From Ornithinimicrobium cerasi (lineage in GTDB: Bacteria; Actinomycetota; Actinomycetes; Actinomycetales; Dermatophilaceae): a stretch of 64,000 bases of DNA. The notes below the pieces were generated by a model. That model saw nothing but the letters and a program-made list of their open reading frames with translations, was not told the DNA's origin and did no database searches. Shown here piece after piece: positions 24,031 to 31,528 of the stretch. The number at the start of each line of letters is the position of its first letter. The first letter of the stretch is position 1. The DNA lies in contig NZ_QZMN01000009.1 of NCBI RefSeq assembly GCF_003702705.1, positions 124,001 through 188,000 on the forward strand, read 5' to 3'. The translations under genes were made by a program, and so were the position numbers.

Positions 24031-25434
24031 ATGACGACCACACCGACGGGCCCCCAGCCTGATCCCTCCGGCCCCGACCCCCGCGACCCCTGGGCCGCGC
24101 CGCCGCGGCCGGTCGACGAGGATCGGCACGACCCGTTCGGGACCCCGTCCCGGGGCCCGGACCAGACCGTCCCGGTGCCGTCGGCCCAGGCTTCCCCCGG
24201 CGCGGCCGAGGCCGCCCCCGCCTCCTCCGCGTCCTCCTCCTCCGCAGCCCCCTCCGCGCCCTCCTCCTCCGCGCCCTCCTCCGCCGCGCCGCCCGCTGGC
24301 AGGCGCACGCGCCGGCCGCGTCGCTGGGGCGACGTGGCGGTGGCGAGCGTGCTGGCCGCGGTGCTCTCCTCCGGGGGGACCTACGCCGCGATCCGCGCCG
24401 CCGATGACGGGAACGCCGGTTCCTCCACCACCGTCTCCGCCGGCGAGGACGGCGCGGCCGACGCCACCGACGGCGGGGCGACCGAGGGCACCACGGTCTC
24501 CCTCACGGGCGAGCAGGACTGGCGCTCGGTCGCGGGGGCGGTCAGCCCGAGCGTCGTCTCGATCGACGTGGCCGGACAGCTGGGGTCCGGGACCGGTTCG
24601 GGGGTGGTCTGGGACACCGACGGTCACGTCGTCACCAACGCCCACGTCGTCGAGGGTGCCGAGCAGCTGCGGGTCGTGCTCAACGACGGCCGCAGCTATG
24701 CCGCGAGCGTGGTCGGCACCGACACCTCCAGCGACCTCGCCGTGGTCCGGCTCGAGACCGTCCCCGACGGCCTCACGCCCATCGGGGTGGGGGACGACGA
24801 CGCCCTGGCGGTGGGGGACCCCGTCATGGCCGTCGGCAACCCGCTCGGCCTGTCCGGGACGGTGACCACCGGCATCGTCAGCGCGCTCGACCGACCGGTC
24901 ACGACCGGGGGCGGCCAGGGTGAGCGGGTCGTCACCAACGCCATCCAGACCTCGGCCGCCATCAACCCCGGCAACTCGGGAGGCGCGCTGGTCAACGGCG
25001 CCGGCCAGCTCGTCGGGATCAACTCCTCGATCGCCTCGCTGCCCAGCGCCGGCCAGTCCCAGGCCGGTTCGATCGGCATCGGCTTCGCCATCCCGGCCAC
25101 CAAGGTCCGGCTCATCGCGGGCCAGCTCATCGGGACCGGTACCGCCCAGCACGCCTTCCTCGGCGTCGGCCTGCTCGACGGCCGGGTCCAGGTCGACGGC
25201 GCCGTCCTCACCGGTGCCGAGGTGCAGGCCGTGGAGGGTGGCTCACCGGCGGAGCAGGTGGGTCTGCAGCCGGGCGACGTCATCGTCGGCATCGACGGCG
25301 AGTCCATCACCTCCTCCGACGCCCTCATCGGCCAGGTCCGCGAGCGCGGGTCGGGCGAGGAGGCGGTCCTGGAGTTCGTCCGGGACGGGGAGCGCACCGA
25401 GGTGACCACCACCCTGGCGACCCGGGCCGACTGA
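24031..25434 (+). CDS. HtrA/DegP-like membrane-anchored serine protease
   Basis: This trypsin-like protease with one PDZ domain probably degrades or refolds damaged envelope proteins. The first 100 residues are a proline/serine/alanine-rich cytoplasmic region, followed by one transmembrane helix (about 103-122). The catalytic triad is complete: His205 in VTNAHVV, Asp235 in SSDLAVVRL and Ser316 in GNSGGAL. The PDZ domain (about 370-450) has GSPAEQVGLQPGDVIVGIDG. ATG 24031 is chosen because a GGAT-containing box lies six bases before it; ATG 24013 adds six residues. It is transcribed with, or under the control of, the preceding two-component system. Confidence 0.92.
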   Translation: MTTTPTGPQPDPSGPDPRDPWAAPPRPVDEDRHDPFGTPSRGPDQTVPVPSAQASPGAAEAAPASSASSSSAAPSAPSSSAPSSAAPPAGRRTRRPRRWGDVAVASVLAAVLSSGGTYAAIRAADDGNAGSSTTVSAGEDGAADATDGGATEGTTVSLTGEQDWRSVAGAVSPSVVSIDVAGQLGSGTGSGVVWDTDGHVVTNAHVVEGAEQLRVVLNDGRSYAASVVGTDTSSDLAVVRLETVPDGLTPIGVGDDDALAVGDPVMAVGNPLGLSGTVTTGIVSALDRPVTTGGGQGERVVTNAIQTSAAINPGNSGGALVNGAGQLVGINSSIASLPSAGQSQAGSIGIGFAIPATKVRLIAGQLIGTGTAQHAFLGVGLLDGRVQVDGAVLTGAEVQAVEGGSPAEQVGLQPGDVIVGIDGESITSSDALIGQVRERGSGEEAVLEFVRDGERTEVTTTLATRAD

Positions 25435-25464
25435 GCGGGGCGCGCGGCATACCCCGTCCGACGG

Positions 25465-25496
25465 CCGGGGCGCCCGGGACCTCCCGGACGCCCCGG
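25465..25496 (+). terminator. Hairpin terminator after htrA-like gene
   Basis: CCGGGGCGCCCGGGA at 25465-25479 pairs with TCCCGGACGCCCCGG at 25482-25496, with one mismatch and a two-base loop. No U-tract follows, as is common in very GC-rich actinobacteria. Confidence 0.6.
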
Positions 25497-25587
25497 TCGT
25501 CCCGCACCGGACCCGGCAGCATCCGTTGGTAGCGTGTCGCCGTCCGATCCCGCCGGCCGGCGGGGTCCCCGTGCAAGGAGCTCCTGC

Positions 25588-26811
25588 GTGAAGATCGTGG
25601 TCCTCGGCGGCGACGGGTTCTGTGGCTGGCCCGCGTCCCTCCACCTGTCCGACCTCGGGCACGACGTGATCATCGTCGACAACCTCTCGCGGCGCCGGAT
25701 CGACGAGGAGCTCGGGGCCTCCTCGCTGACGCCGATCCGCAGCATCGAGGAGCGGGTGGAGGCCTGGCGGGAGGTCTCCGGGCACCAGCTGCGCTTCGTC
25801 GAGCTGGACGTGGCCCAGGACTACGACGGGCTCGTGGCCCTCCTGGCCGCCGAGCGCCCGGACTCGCTCGTGCACTTCGCCGAGCAGCGCGCCGCCCCCT
25901 ACTCGATGAAGTCGCCCGGGCACAAGCGCTACACGGTGGACAACAACACCAACGCCACCCACAACGTGCTGTGCGCGCTGGTCGACGCCGGGCTGGACAC
26001 CCACGTCGTCCACCTCGGCACGATGGGCGTCTACGGCTACGGCACCGCGGGGATGAAGATCCCGGAGGGCTACCTCGACGTCGAGGTGCGCCTGGACGAG
26101 CCCGCGGAGGGCACCGTCAGCCAGCAGATGCTCTACCCGACCAACCCGGGCTCGATCTACCACCTGACCAAGTGCCTGGACCAGCAGCTCTTCGCCTACT
26201 ACGCCAAGAACGACGCGCTGCGGATCACCGACCTCCACCAGGGCATCATCTGGGGCACCCACACCGACCAGACGCTGCGCGACGAGCGGCTCGTCAACCG
26301 CTTCGACTACGACGGCGACTACGGCACGGTCCTCAACCGTTTCCTGATGCAGGCGGCGGTGGGCTACCCCCTCACGGTCCACGGCACCGGCGGTCAGACC
26401 CGCGCCTTCATCCACATCCGCGACATGGTGCGGTGCGTGCAGATCGCGCTGGAGAACCCCCCGTCGCGCGGCGACCGCGTCAAGATCTTCAACCAGATGA
26501 CCCAGACGCACCGGGTGCGAGACCTCGCCGAGCTCGTGGCCCGGATCAGCGGCGCGACGGTGGAGCTGGTGCCCAACCCGCGCCACGAGGCCGCCGAGAA
26601 CGACCTGCACGTCCGCAACGACACCTTCCTCGACCTCGGCCTGGAGCCGACCCTGCTCGAGGAGGGCCTGCTCGTGGAGGTCGAGGACGTGGCTCGCCGC
26701 TACGCCGACCGCGTCGACCTCGACAAGATCCCCTGCACCTCGGTGTGGACCAAGGAGCAGCAGCCCGGCGTGCCCGTGTCGCGGACGCCCGCCGGCCAGA
26801 AGACCGCCTGA
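25588..26811 (+). CDS. sqdB: UDP-sulfoquinovose synthase
   Basis: This enzyme makes UDP-sulfoquinovose from UDP-glucose and sulfite, using bound NAD, for sulfolipid headgroups. The 407-residue protein keeps the SQD1/SqdB signature along its length: GGDGFCGWPASLHLS, DNLSRRRIDEELG, HFAEQRAAPYSMKS, VDNNTNATHN, HLGTMGVYGYGT with Thr145, the Tyr191-x3-Lys195 pair in SIYHLTK, ITDLHQGIIWGTHT, RFDYDGDYGTVLNRFL and TGGQTRAFIHIRD. This density separates it from ordinary UDP-glucose epimerases. GTG 25588 is preceded by AAGGAG at seven bases. The next gene is a GT4 glycosyltransferase, completing a two-gene sulfoglycolipid cassette. Sulfite source and acceptor are not in the window. Confidence 0.93.
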   Translation: MKIVVLGGDGFCGWPASLHLSDLGHDVIIVDNLSRRRIDEELGASSLTPIRSIEERVEAWREVSGHQLRFVELDVAQDYDGLVALLAAERPDSLVHFAEQRAAPYSMKSPGHKRYTVDNNTNATHNVLCALVDAGLDTHVVHLGTMGVYGYGTAGMKIPEGYLDVEVRLDEPAEGTVSQQMLYPTNPGSIYHLTKCLDQQLFAYYAKNDALRITDLHQGIIWGTHTDQTLRDERLVNRFDYDGDYGTVLNRFLMQAAVGYPLTVHGTGGQTRAFIHIRDMVRCVQIALENPPSRGDRVKIFNQMTQTHRVRDLAELVARISGATVELVPNPRHEAAENDLHVRNDTFLDLGLEPTLLEEGLLVEVEDVARRYADRVDLDKIPCTSVWTKEQQPGVPVSRTPAGQKTA

Positions 26812-26830
26812 GCGCGGACGGCATACCCGC

Positions 26831-28006
26831 GTGCGCATCGCGCTCTTCACCGAGGTCTTCCTGCCCAAGGTCGACGGGGTGGTCACCCGGGTCACCCGCA
26901 CCCTCGACCAGCTGGGCGAGCTCGGTCACACCGCCCTGGTCTTCGCACCGGGTGACCCCCCGGCCAGCTACGGCCCGCACCGGGTGGTGCGGGTGCGGTC
27001 GGTTTCGTTCCGCCCGTGGTACCCCGAGATCATGGTCGGCCTGCCCACCCCCCGGATCGCGCGCGAGATGCAGGACTTCCGGCCCGACGTCGTGCACGCG
27101 GTCAACCCGGTGTGGCTCGCCGCCTACGGCGTGCTGTCCGCGCGGCGGCGCAACCTGCCCCTGCTGGCCAGCTTCCACACCGACGTGCCGTCCTACACGA
27201 CGGCCATCGGGGGCGGTCTTCAGGTGCTGCGCGCACCCGTCCAGGGCTGGTCGACGTGGATGCACAACCTCGCCGAGGTCAACCTGTGCACCTCGGCGCA
27301 GATGGTCGACCGCGCCCGCGAGGTGGGCATCCGGGAGGTCGACCTGTGGCCGAAGGCGGTCGACACCGTGGGTTACCACCCCGGCGCCCGGACCGCCGCC
27401 ATGCGCGAGCGCCTCACCGACGGTCACCCGGACGCGCCGCTCGTCCTCTACGTCGGTCGTCTCTCCCGGGAGAAGGACCTCGACCAGCTGGTCGAACCCG
27501 TGCGCCGGCTCTCCCGGTATGGCGTTCGCCTCGCCCTGGTCGGGTCCGGCCCCGGCCGGTCGGAGCTGGAGCGGTTGTTCGCCGGGACCCCGACGGTGTT
27601 CACCGGCTACCTGGGCGGCGCCGACCTCGCCGCGGCCTACGCGTCGGCCGACGTCTTCGCGTTCCCGTCCACGACCGAGACGCTGGGCCTGGTGGCGCTG
27701 GAGTCGATGGCCAGCGGCGTCCCGGTGATCGGGGCGGACGCGGGCGGCATCCCCTTCGTCGTCGACGACGGGCGCACCGGCTTCCTCGTCCCTCCCGGTG
27801 ACGCGGACGCCCTGACCGACCGGCTGGAGCGCCTCGTCACCGACGCCGACCTGCGCACGCGGATGGGCAGGGCTGCCCGCCAGGACGCCGAGGAGCACTC
27901 GTGGCGGGCGGCGACCGAGTCGCTCGTGCGGGACTACGAGCTGGCGATCGAGCGGCACCGGGGTCGACGCCCGGTGCCCCGCCCGCTGCGCGCCCGCCGC
28001 CCCTGA
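26831..28006 (+). CDS. GT4 glycosyltransferase, probable sulfoquinovosyltransferase (SqdX/SQD2-like)
   Basis: This 391-residue GT-B enzyme starts with RIALFTEVFLPKVDGVVTRV, close to the SQD2/MgtA-type GT4 N terminus, and has SFHTDVPSY, VLYVGRLSREKDLDQL, and the nucleotide-sugar site SADVFAFPSTTETLGLVALE near residues 275-294. Alone it could be a mannosyltransferase of the GDP-mannose-dependent PimB/MgtA type. Placement 19 bases after sqdB makes transfer of sulfoquinovose to diacylglycerol (or another lipid) the best reading. It is cytoplasmic or membrane-associated, with no transmembrane helix. Start GTG 26831. Confidence 0.8.
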   Translation: MRIALFTEVFLPKVDGVVTRVTRTLDQLGELGHTALVFAPGDPPASYGPHRVVRVRSVSFRPWYPEIMVGLPTPRIAREMQDFRPDVVHAVNPVWLAAYGVLSARRRNLPLLASFHTDVPSYTTAIGGGLQVLRAPVQGWSTWMHNLAEVNLCTSAQMVDRAREVGIREVDLWPKAVDTVGYHPGARTAAMRERLTDGHPDAPLVLYVGRLSREKDLDQLVEPVRRLSRYGVRLALVGSGPGRSELERLFAGTPTVFTGYLGGADLAAAYASADVFAFPSTTETLGLVALESMASGVPVIGADAGGIPFVVDDGRTGFLVPPGDADALTDRLERLVTDADLRTRMGRAARQDAEEHSWRAATESLVRDYELAIERHRGRRPVPRPLRARRP

Positions 28007-28017
28007 GGCAGCCTGCT

Positions 28018-28087
28018 GGCCCCTCGGCCGTCCGGCCCCTCGGCCGTCTGCCCATCTGCTGGCTGGCCGTCTGACCCCTCGGCCGTC
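28018..28087 (+). repeat. Short imperfect direct repeats
   Basis: CCCCTCGGCCGTC occurs three times (28020-28032, 28036-28048, 28075-28087), with a further GGCCGTCTG between. The 140-base gap between the glycosyltransferase and the HelD-like gene holds these and a GGGTAGCAT promoter-like box near 28106. Function unknown. Confidence 0.5.
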
Positions 28088-28147
28088 TCGCCGTCCCACC
28101 GGGCGGGTAGCATCACTGGCCCTCCCTCCCAGCCGAGGTGCCCCGCC

Positions 28148-30193
28148 GTGCCCAGCCCACGCCATACCCCGCCCTCCTCCCCCGCGTCCGAGCTCGCCGC
28201 CGAGCAGGCGCACCTGCAGCGTGCCCGTGCCGAGCTGGCCCGCATGCGCGAGCACACCCTCAGCCTCCAGGCCGACGGCGGGGACGCCGTCGCCGGCGAG
28301 GTGCTGGCGCACACCCTCTGGTTGCGGGCCCGGGCGCTGCAGGACGACCCCCGCACCACCCTGTTCTTCGGTCGCCTCGACACCGACACCCCGGAGCGGC
28401 TCTACATCGGCCGGCGGCACGTCACGGACGGGGACGGCGACCCGGTGGTCCTCGACTGGCGGGCCGGGGTGTCGACGGCGTTCTACCGCGCGAGCCCCGC
28501 CGAGCCGATGGGCGTCGTCCGCCGACGGCGGTTCGGGGTGGAGCAGGGTCAGCTGACGGCCTTCGAGGACGAGCTCGTCACGGGCGGCGAGGGGGCGGAC
28601 GGCGAGGGGGACGGCACGCCCGGTGGCAGCGAGATCCTCGCCCGGGAGATCGAGCGCCCGCGGATCGGTCCGATGCGCGACATCGTCGCCACGATCCAGC
28701 CCGAGCAGGACGAGATCGTGCGCGCCGACGTCAGCACCACCATCTGCGTGCAGGGCGCGCCCGGCACCGGCAAGACCGCCGTCGGGCTGCACCGCGCGGC
28801 CTGGCTGCTCTACGCCTACCGCGACCGCCTGTCCCGGACCGGCGTCCTGGTCGTCGGCCCCAACCGCGCGTTCCTGGAGCACGTCGGCGCGGTGCTCCCC
28901 TCGCTCGGGGAGATCACGGTGCGGCACACCACCGTCGAGGAGCTCGTGGCCCACGGGCAGGTGCGCGCCGTCGACCCTCCGGCGATCGCCCGCCTCAAGG
29001 GCGAGGCCAGGATGGCGGAGGTCCTGCGGACGGCGGTGTGGTCGCACGTCCGCCCCGCGACCGACGCGCTCGTCGTGCCGAGGGGGGCGCGACGCTGGCG
29101 GGTCCCCGCCTACGAGGTGCAGGACATCCTCGACGAGCTGCGCGGCCGCGGCGTCCGGTACGCCGCCGCCCGCGCCATGCTCCCCCACCGCCTCGCCCAC
29201 GCCGTCCTGGTCGCCATGGAGCGAGCGGGTGACGCCCCCGACGACGCCGTCCAGGACAGCGTCGCCCGCTCCGCGCCGGTGCGCGCGTACGTCAGGGCGC
29301 TGTGGCCCGAGCTGAAGCCCCAGGCGGTCCTGCACCGTGTCCTGTCGAGCGGCGAAGGGCTGGCGGACGACCAGCGGGACATGGTGTGGGACAAGCCGTC
29401 CCGCGCACCTGGGTCGGCCCGGTGGAGCGCGGCGGACCTCGTGCTCCTGGACGAGGTCACCGACCTTCTCGCGCGCACGCCCAGCCTCGGCCACGTCGTC
29501 CTCGACGAGGCGCAGGACCTCTCCCCCATGCAGCTGCGCGCCGTCGGGCGCCGCGCCTCGACGGGCTCGCTCACCGTGCTCGGCGACATCGCGCAGGGCA
29601 CGACCCCGTGGGCGACCGGCTCGTGGGAGGAGTCGCTGGCCCACCTCGGCAAGGACCTCGGCGCGGACGACGTGCACCTGGAGGTGCTCGACCGGGGCTT
29701 CCGCGTGCCCGCCGCCGTCATCGAGTATGCCGCGCGCCTCCTCCCCCTCATGGCGCCCGGGCTGGGGGCGCCCCGGTCGGTTCGCTCGCACCCCGGTCGG
29801 CTGGAGGTGCTGCGGGCGCACGACGCGGTGGCCGGCGCGGTGGACGCCGCGGCCCGGGCCGCCCGGCAGGAGGGGTCGGTCGGGGTGATCGTCCCCGACG
29901 CGTGGGTGCCGGACGTGGGCGCGGCCCTCACCGCTGCCGGGGTCGAGCACGAGGTGCTCGACGGGGAGCACGCCGAGGCGCGGATCCTGCCCGTCCACCT
30001 CGTCCCCGCGACCGTGGCCAAGGGCCTGGAGTTCGACCAGGCCGTCGTGGTGGAGCCCGCGGCGATCGCGTCGGCCGAGCCGGACACGCGCAGCGGGCTC
30101 CGACGGCTCTACGTCGTGCTCACCCGGGCCGTGAGCGGTCTCACGGTCGTCCACGCCGAGCCCCTGCCGGGGCCGCTGGCCCGCGAGGCGTGA
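28148..30193 (+). CDS. HelD/HelR-type RNA polymerase recycling ATPase (UvrD-like)
   Basis: This 681-residue SF1-like ATPase resembles actinobacterial HelD/HelR. These proteins insert into stalled RNA polymerase, release nucleic acid and, in some actinomycetes, displace rifamycins. The N-terminal coiled coil (about residues 12-40) is followed by a LYIGRRHV...VVLDWRAGVSTAFY domain typical of the family. Walker A GAPGTGKTAV is near 202, Walker B VVLDEAQDLS near 452, and the C-terminal motifs are VPATVAKGLEFDQAVVVEP and RRLYVVLTRA. GTG 28148 has GAGG upstream. It is monocistronic and ends at the family 1 repeat. Confidence 0.9.
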   Translation: MPSPRHTPPSSPASELAAEQAHLQRARAELARMREHTLSLQADGGDAVAGEVLAHTLWLRARALQDDPRTTLFFGRLDTDTPERLYIGRRHVTDGDGDPVVLDWRAGVSTAFYRASPAEPMGVVRRRRFGVEQGQLTAFEDELVTGGEGADGEGDGTPGGSEILAREIERPRIGPMRDIVATIQPEQDEIVRADVSTTICVQGAPGTGKTAVGLHRAAWLLYAYRDRLSRTGVLVVGPNRAFLEHVGAVLPSLGEITVRHTTVEELVAHGQVRAVDPPAIARLKGEARMAEVLRTAVWSHVRPATDALVVPRGARRWRVPAYEVQDILDELRGRGVRYAAARAMLPHRLAHAVLVAMERAGDAPDDAVQDSVARSAPVRAYVRALWPELKPQAVLHRVLSSGEGLADDQRDMVWDKPSRAPGSARWSAADLVLLDEVTDLLARTPSLGHVVLDEAQDLSPMQLRAVGRRASTGSLTVLGDIAQGTTPWATGSWEESLAHLGKDLGADDVHLEVLDRGFRVPAAVIEYAARLLPLMAPGLGAPRSVRSHPGRLEVLRAHDAVAGAVDAAARAARQEGSVGVIVPDAWVPDVGAALTAAGVEHEVLDGEHAEARILPVHLVPATVAKGLEFDQAVVVEPAAIASAEPDTRSGLRRLYVVLTRAVSGLTVVHAEPLPGPLAREA

Positions 30194-30221
30194 GGGACGC
30201 CACCGCCGGCGCAGGACTCAC

Positions 30222-30300
30222 GGCCATGCCTGTGCGCGGCTGTCGTGACGCGGTCATCGCCCTGACGACGCCCGTGGCACGACAGCGCGGCACATCGATC
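30222..30300. repeat. Dispersed 79-bp structured repeat, family 1, copy B
   Basis: Perfect 9-bp arms GCTGTCGTG (30239-30247) and CACGACAGC (30278-30286) flank a 30-base middle. The element aligns gap-free with 17794-17872 and ends in CACATCGATC. It sits between the convergent HelD-like and RemA-like genes. Confidence 0.65.
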
Positions 30301-30318
30301 CCCGCCTCCGGTGCGCGG

Positions 30319-30654
30319 TCAGCCGGGGACGGTCGTCGACTCCAGCAGCCGCCGGGCCCGCCGACCGAGGTCGCTGAGATCGACCCGCCCCGCGTCGGCG
30401 GCGGCCGCCAGGCGTTGGGCCAGGTCGAGCGCCTCGTCGAGGTCCGGTCCGACGGCGGCGTCCTGCCCCATGTCACGCAGGATCGTGCCCTCGGTGCGTG
30501 AGGCGATGAGGGGGTCGGCCACGCCGTCGATCCAGACCCTGGTGCGACGACCCTCGCCGCGTTCGTCCCCGGTGATCCGTTCGAGCGCGAAGATGCGGTC
30601 CGCCCGGGCGAACTTGCCGAAGCCCAGGGCCACCATCCGCGTCTCCGAGGTCAC
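30319..30654 (-). CDS. RemA/DUF370-like small regulatory protein
   Basis: The N-terminal half resembles RemA (DUF370), a small DNA-binding regulator of matrix genes in Bacillus: ALGFGKFARADRIFALERI matches the GFGN...RI.AI start, and GRRTRVWIDGVADPLIASRTEGTILRDM matches the GRRTRAVI...D..H.ILS region. The remaining 40 residues are a helical extension. A GTG at 30654 (AGGA seven bases upstream) and an ATG at 30636 (GGAG upstream) are both plausible starts, giving 111 or 105 residues. The family assignment is by eye and moderate. It is monocistronic, next to the family 1 repeat. Confidence 0.5.
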   Translation of the reverse strand: MTSETRMVALGFGKFARADRIFALERITGDERGEGRRTRVWIDGVADPLIASRTEGTILRDMGQDAAVGPDLDEALDLAQRLAAAADAGRVDLSDLGRRARRLLESTTVPG

Positions 30655-30826
30655 CCGCCCATCCTGGCATCCCTGCGCCGTCCCGTCCCGGCACCCCGAC
30701 GCCAGGGCGCCCCGTCAGCCCCGCCGCACCCGGGATCTCGGCCGCGCGGGGCGCCGGGTAGCAGGGGAGACGGGCACGACATACCGTAGGGGAACACGTC
30801 TCACCCCGTCCGACACAGGAGTGACC

Positions 30827-31465
30827 ATGCACCCCACGCACGTCCCGATCCGCCTGGCGACCGGCGCCTACATCCTCAACTCCGGCCTGAACAAGCTCAA
30901 GGCCGACGAGGAGGGCCAGGAGCAGATGCACGGCTGGGCCTCGAGCGTCTACCCGATGTTCAAGGACATGAAGGCCGGCGACTTCACCAAGCTGCTCGGG
31001 TACGGCGAGATCGGCGTGGGCGCCCTGCTCCTGCTGCCGACCGTCCCCTCGGCCATCGCCGGCGGCGCGCTGGCCGCCTTCGGTGCGGGCCTGACCGGGA
31101 TGTACCTCAAGACGCCCGGCATGACCGAGTCCGACGGTGTCCGCCCCACCACCGAGGGCACGTCGCTGGCCAAGGACGTCTGGCTCGTCGGGGCGGGCCT
31201 GACGCTGGCCAGCCAGTCCTTCCTCTCCGGCACCAAGCACGCCGCTCAGGCGGTCGCGGGCGGCGTCAGCAACGCCGCCGGCGCGGTCACCGGCGGCGTC
31301 GCGGGGGTAGCCGGCTCGGTCGCCTCCGGGGTCACCGGCGCCGTGCACTCCGGCTCCAGCGGTGCGAGCAAGGGGGTCAAGGGACTCCTCGAGAGCGCCC
31401 ACGACGCCCGCGAGGAGCTGGCCGACGCACTGGCGGACCTCGCCGAGTCGATGCTCAAGCGCTGA
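30827..31465 (+). CDS. DoxX-like membrane protein with Ala/Gly-rich tail
   Basis: This 212-residue protein begins with a DoxX-like region (PIRLATGAYILNSGLNKLKADEEG) and has about three hydrophobic segments (about residues 60-90 and 105-130). The C-terminal third alternates glycine, alanine, valine and serine (VAGGVSNAAGAVTGGVAGVAG) and ends in an acidic amphipathic helix. Actinobacterial homologues are annotated as DoxX family membrane proteins of unknown role, perhaps linked to redox quinone handling. ATG 30827 follows AGGAGTGACC. A strong bidirectional terminator lies 18 bases after the stop. Confidence 0.7.
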   Translation: MHPTHVPIRLATGAYILNSGLNKLKADEEGQEQMHGWASSVYPMFKDMKAGDFTKLLGYGEIGVGALLLLPTVPSAIAGGALAAFGAGLTGMYLKTPGMTESDGVRPTTEGTSLAKDVWLVGAGLTLASQSFLSGTKHAAQAVAGGVSNAAGAVTGGVAGVAGSVASGVTGAVHSGSSGASKGVKGLLESAHDAREELADALADLAESMLKR

Positions 31466-31483
31466 CGCCACCGACGACGACCG

Positions 31484-31515
31484 CGGCCCGGACCCCTGCG
31501 CAGGGGTCCGGGCCG
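31484..31515. terminator. Perfect bidirectional hairpin terminator
   Basis: CGGCCCGGACCCCTG (31484-31498) and its exact complement (31501-31515) are separated by two bases, between the convergent DoxX-like gene and the cyclase operon. Confidence 0.75.
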
Positions 31516-31528
31516 TGTCGTGTGTCGT

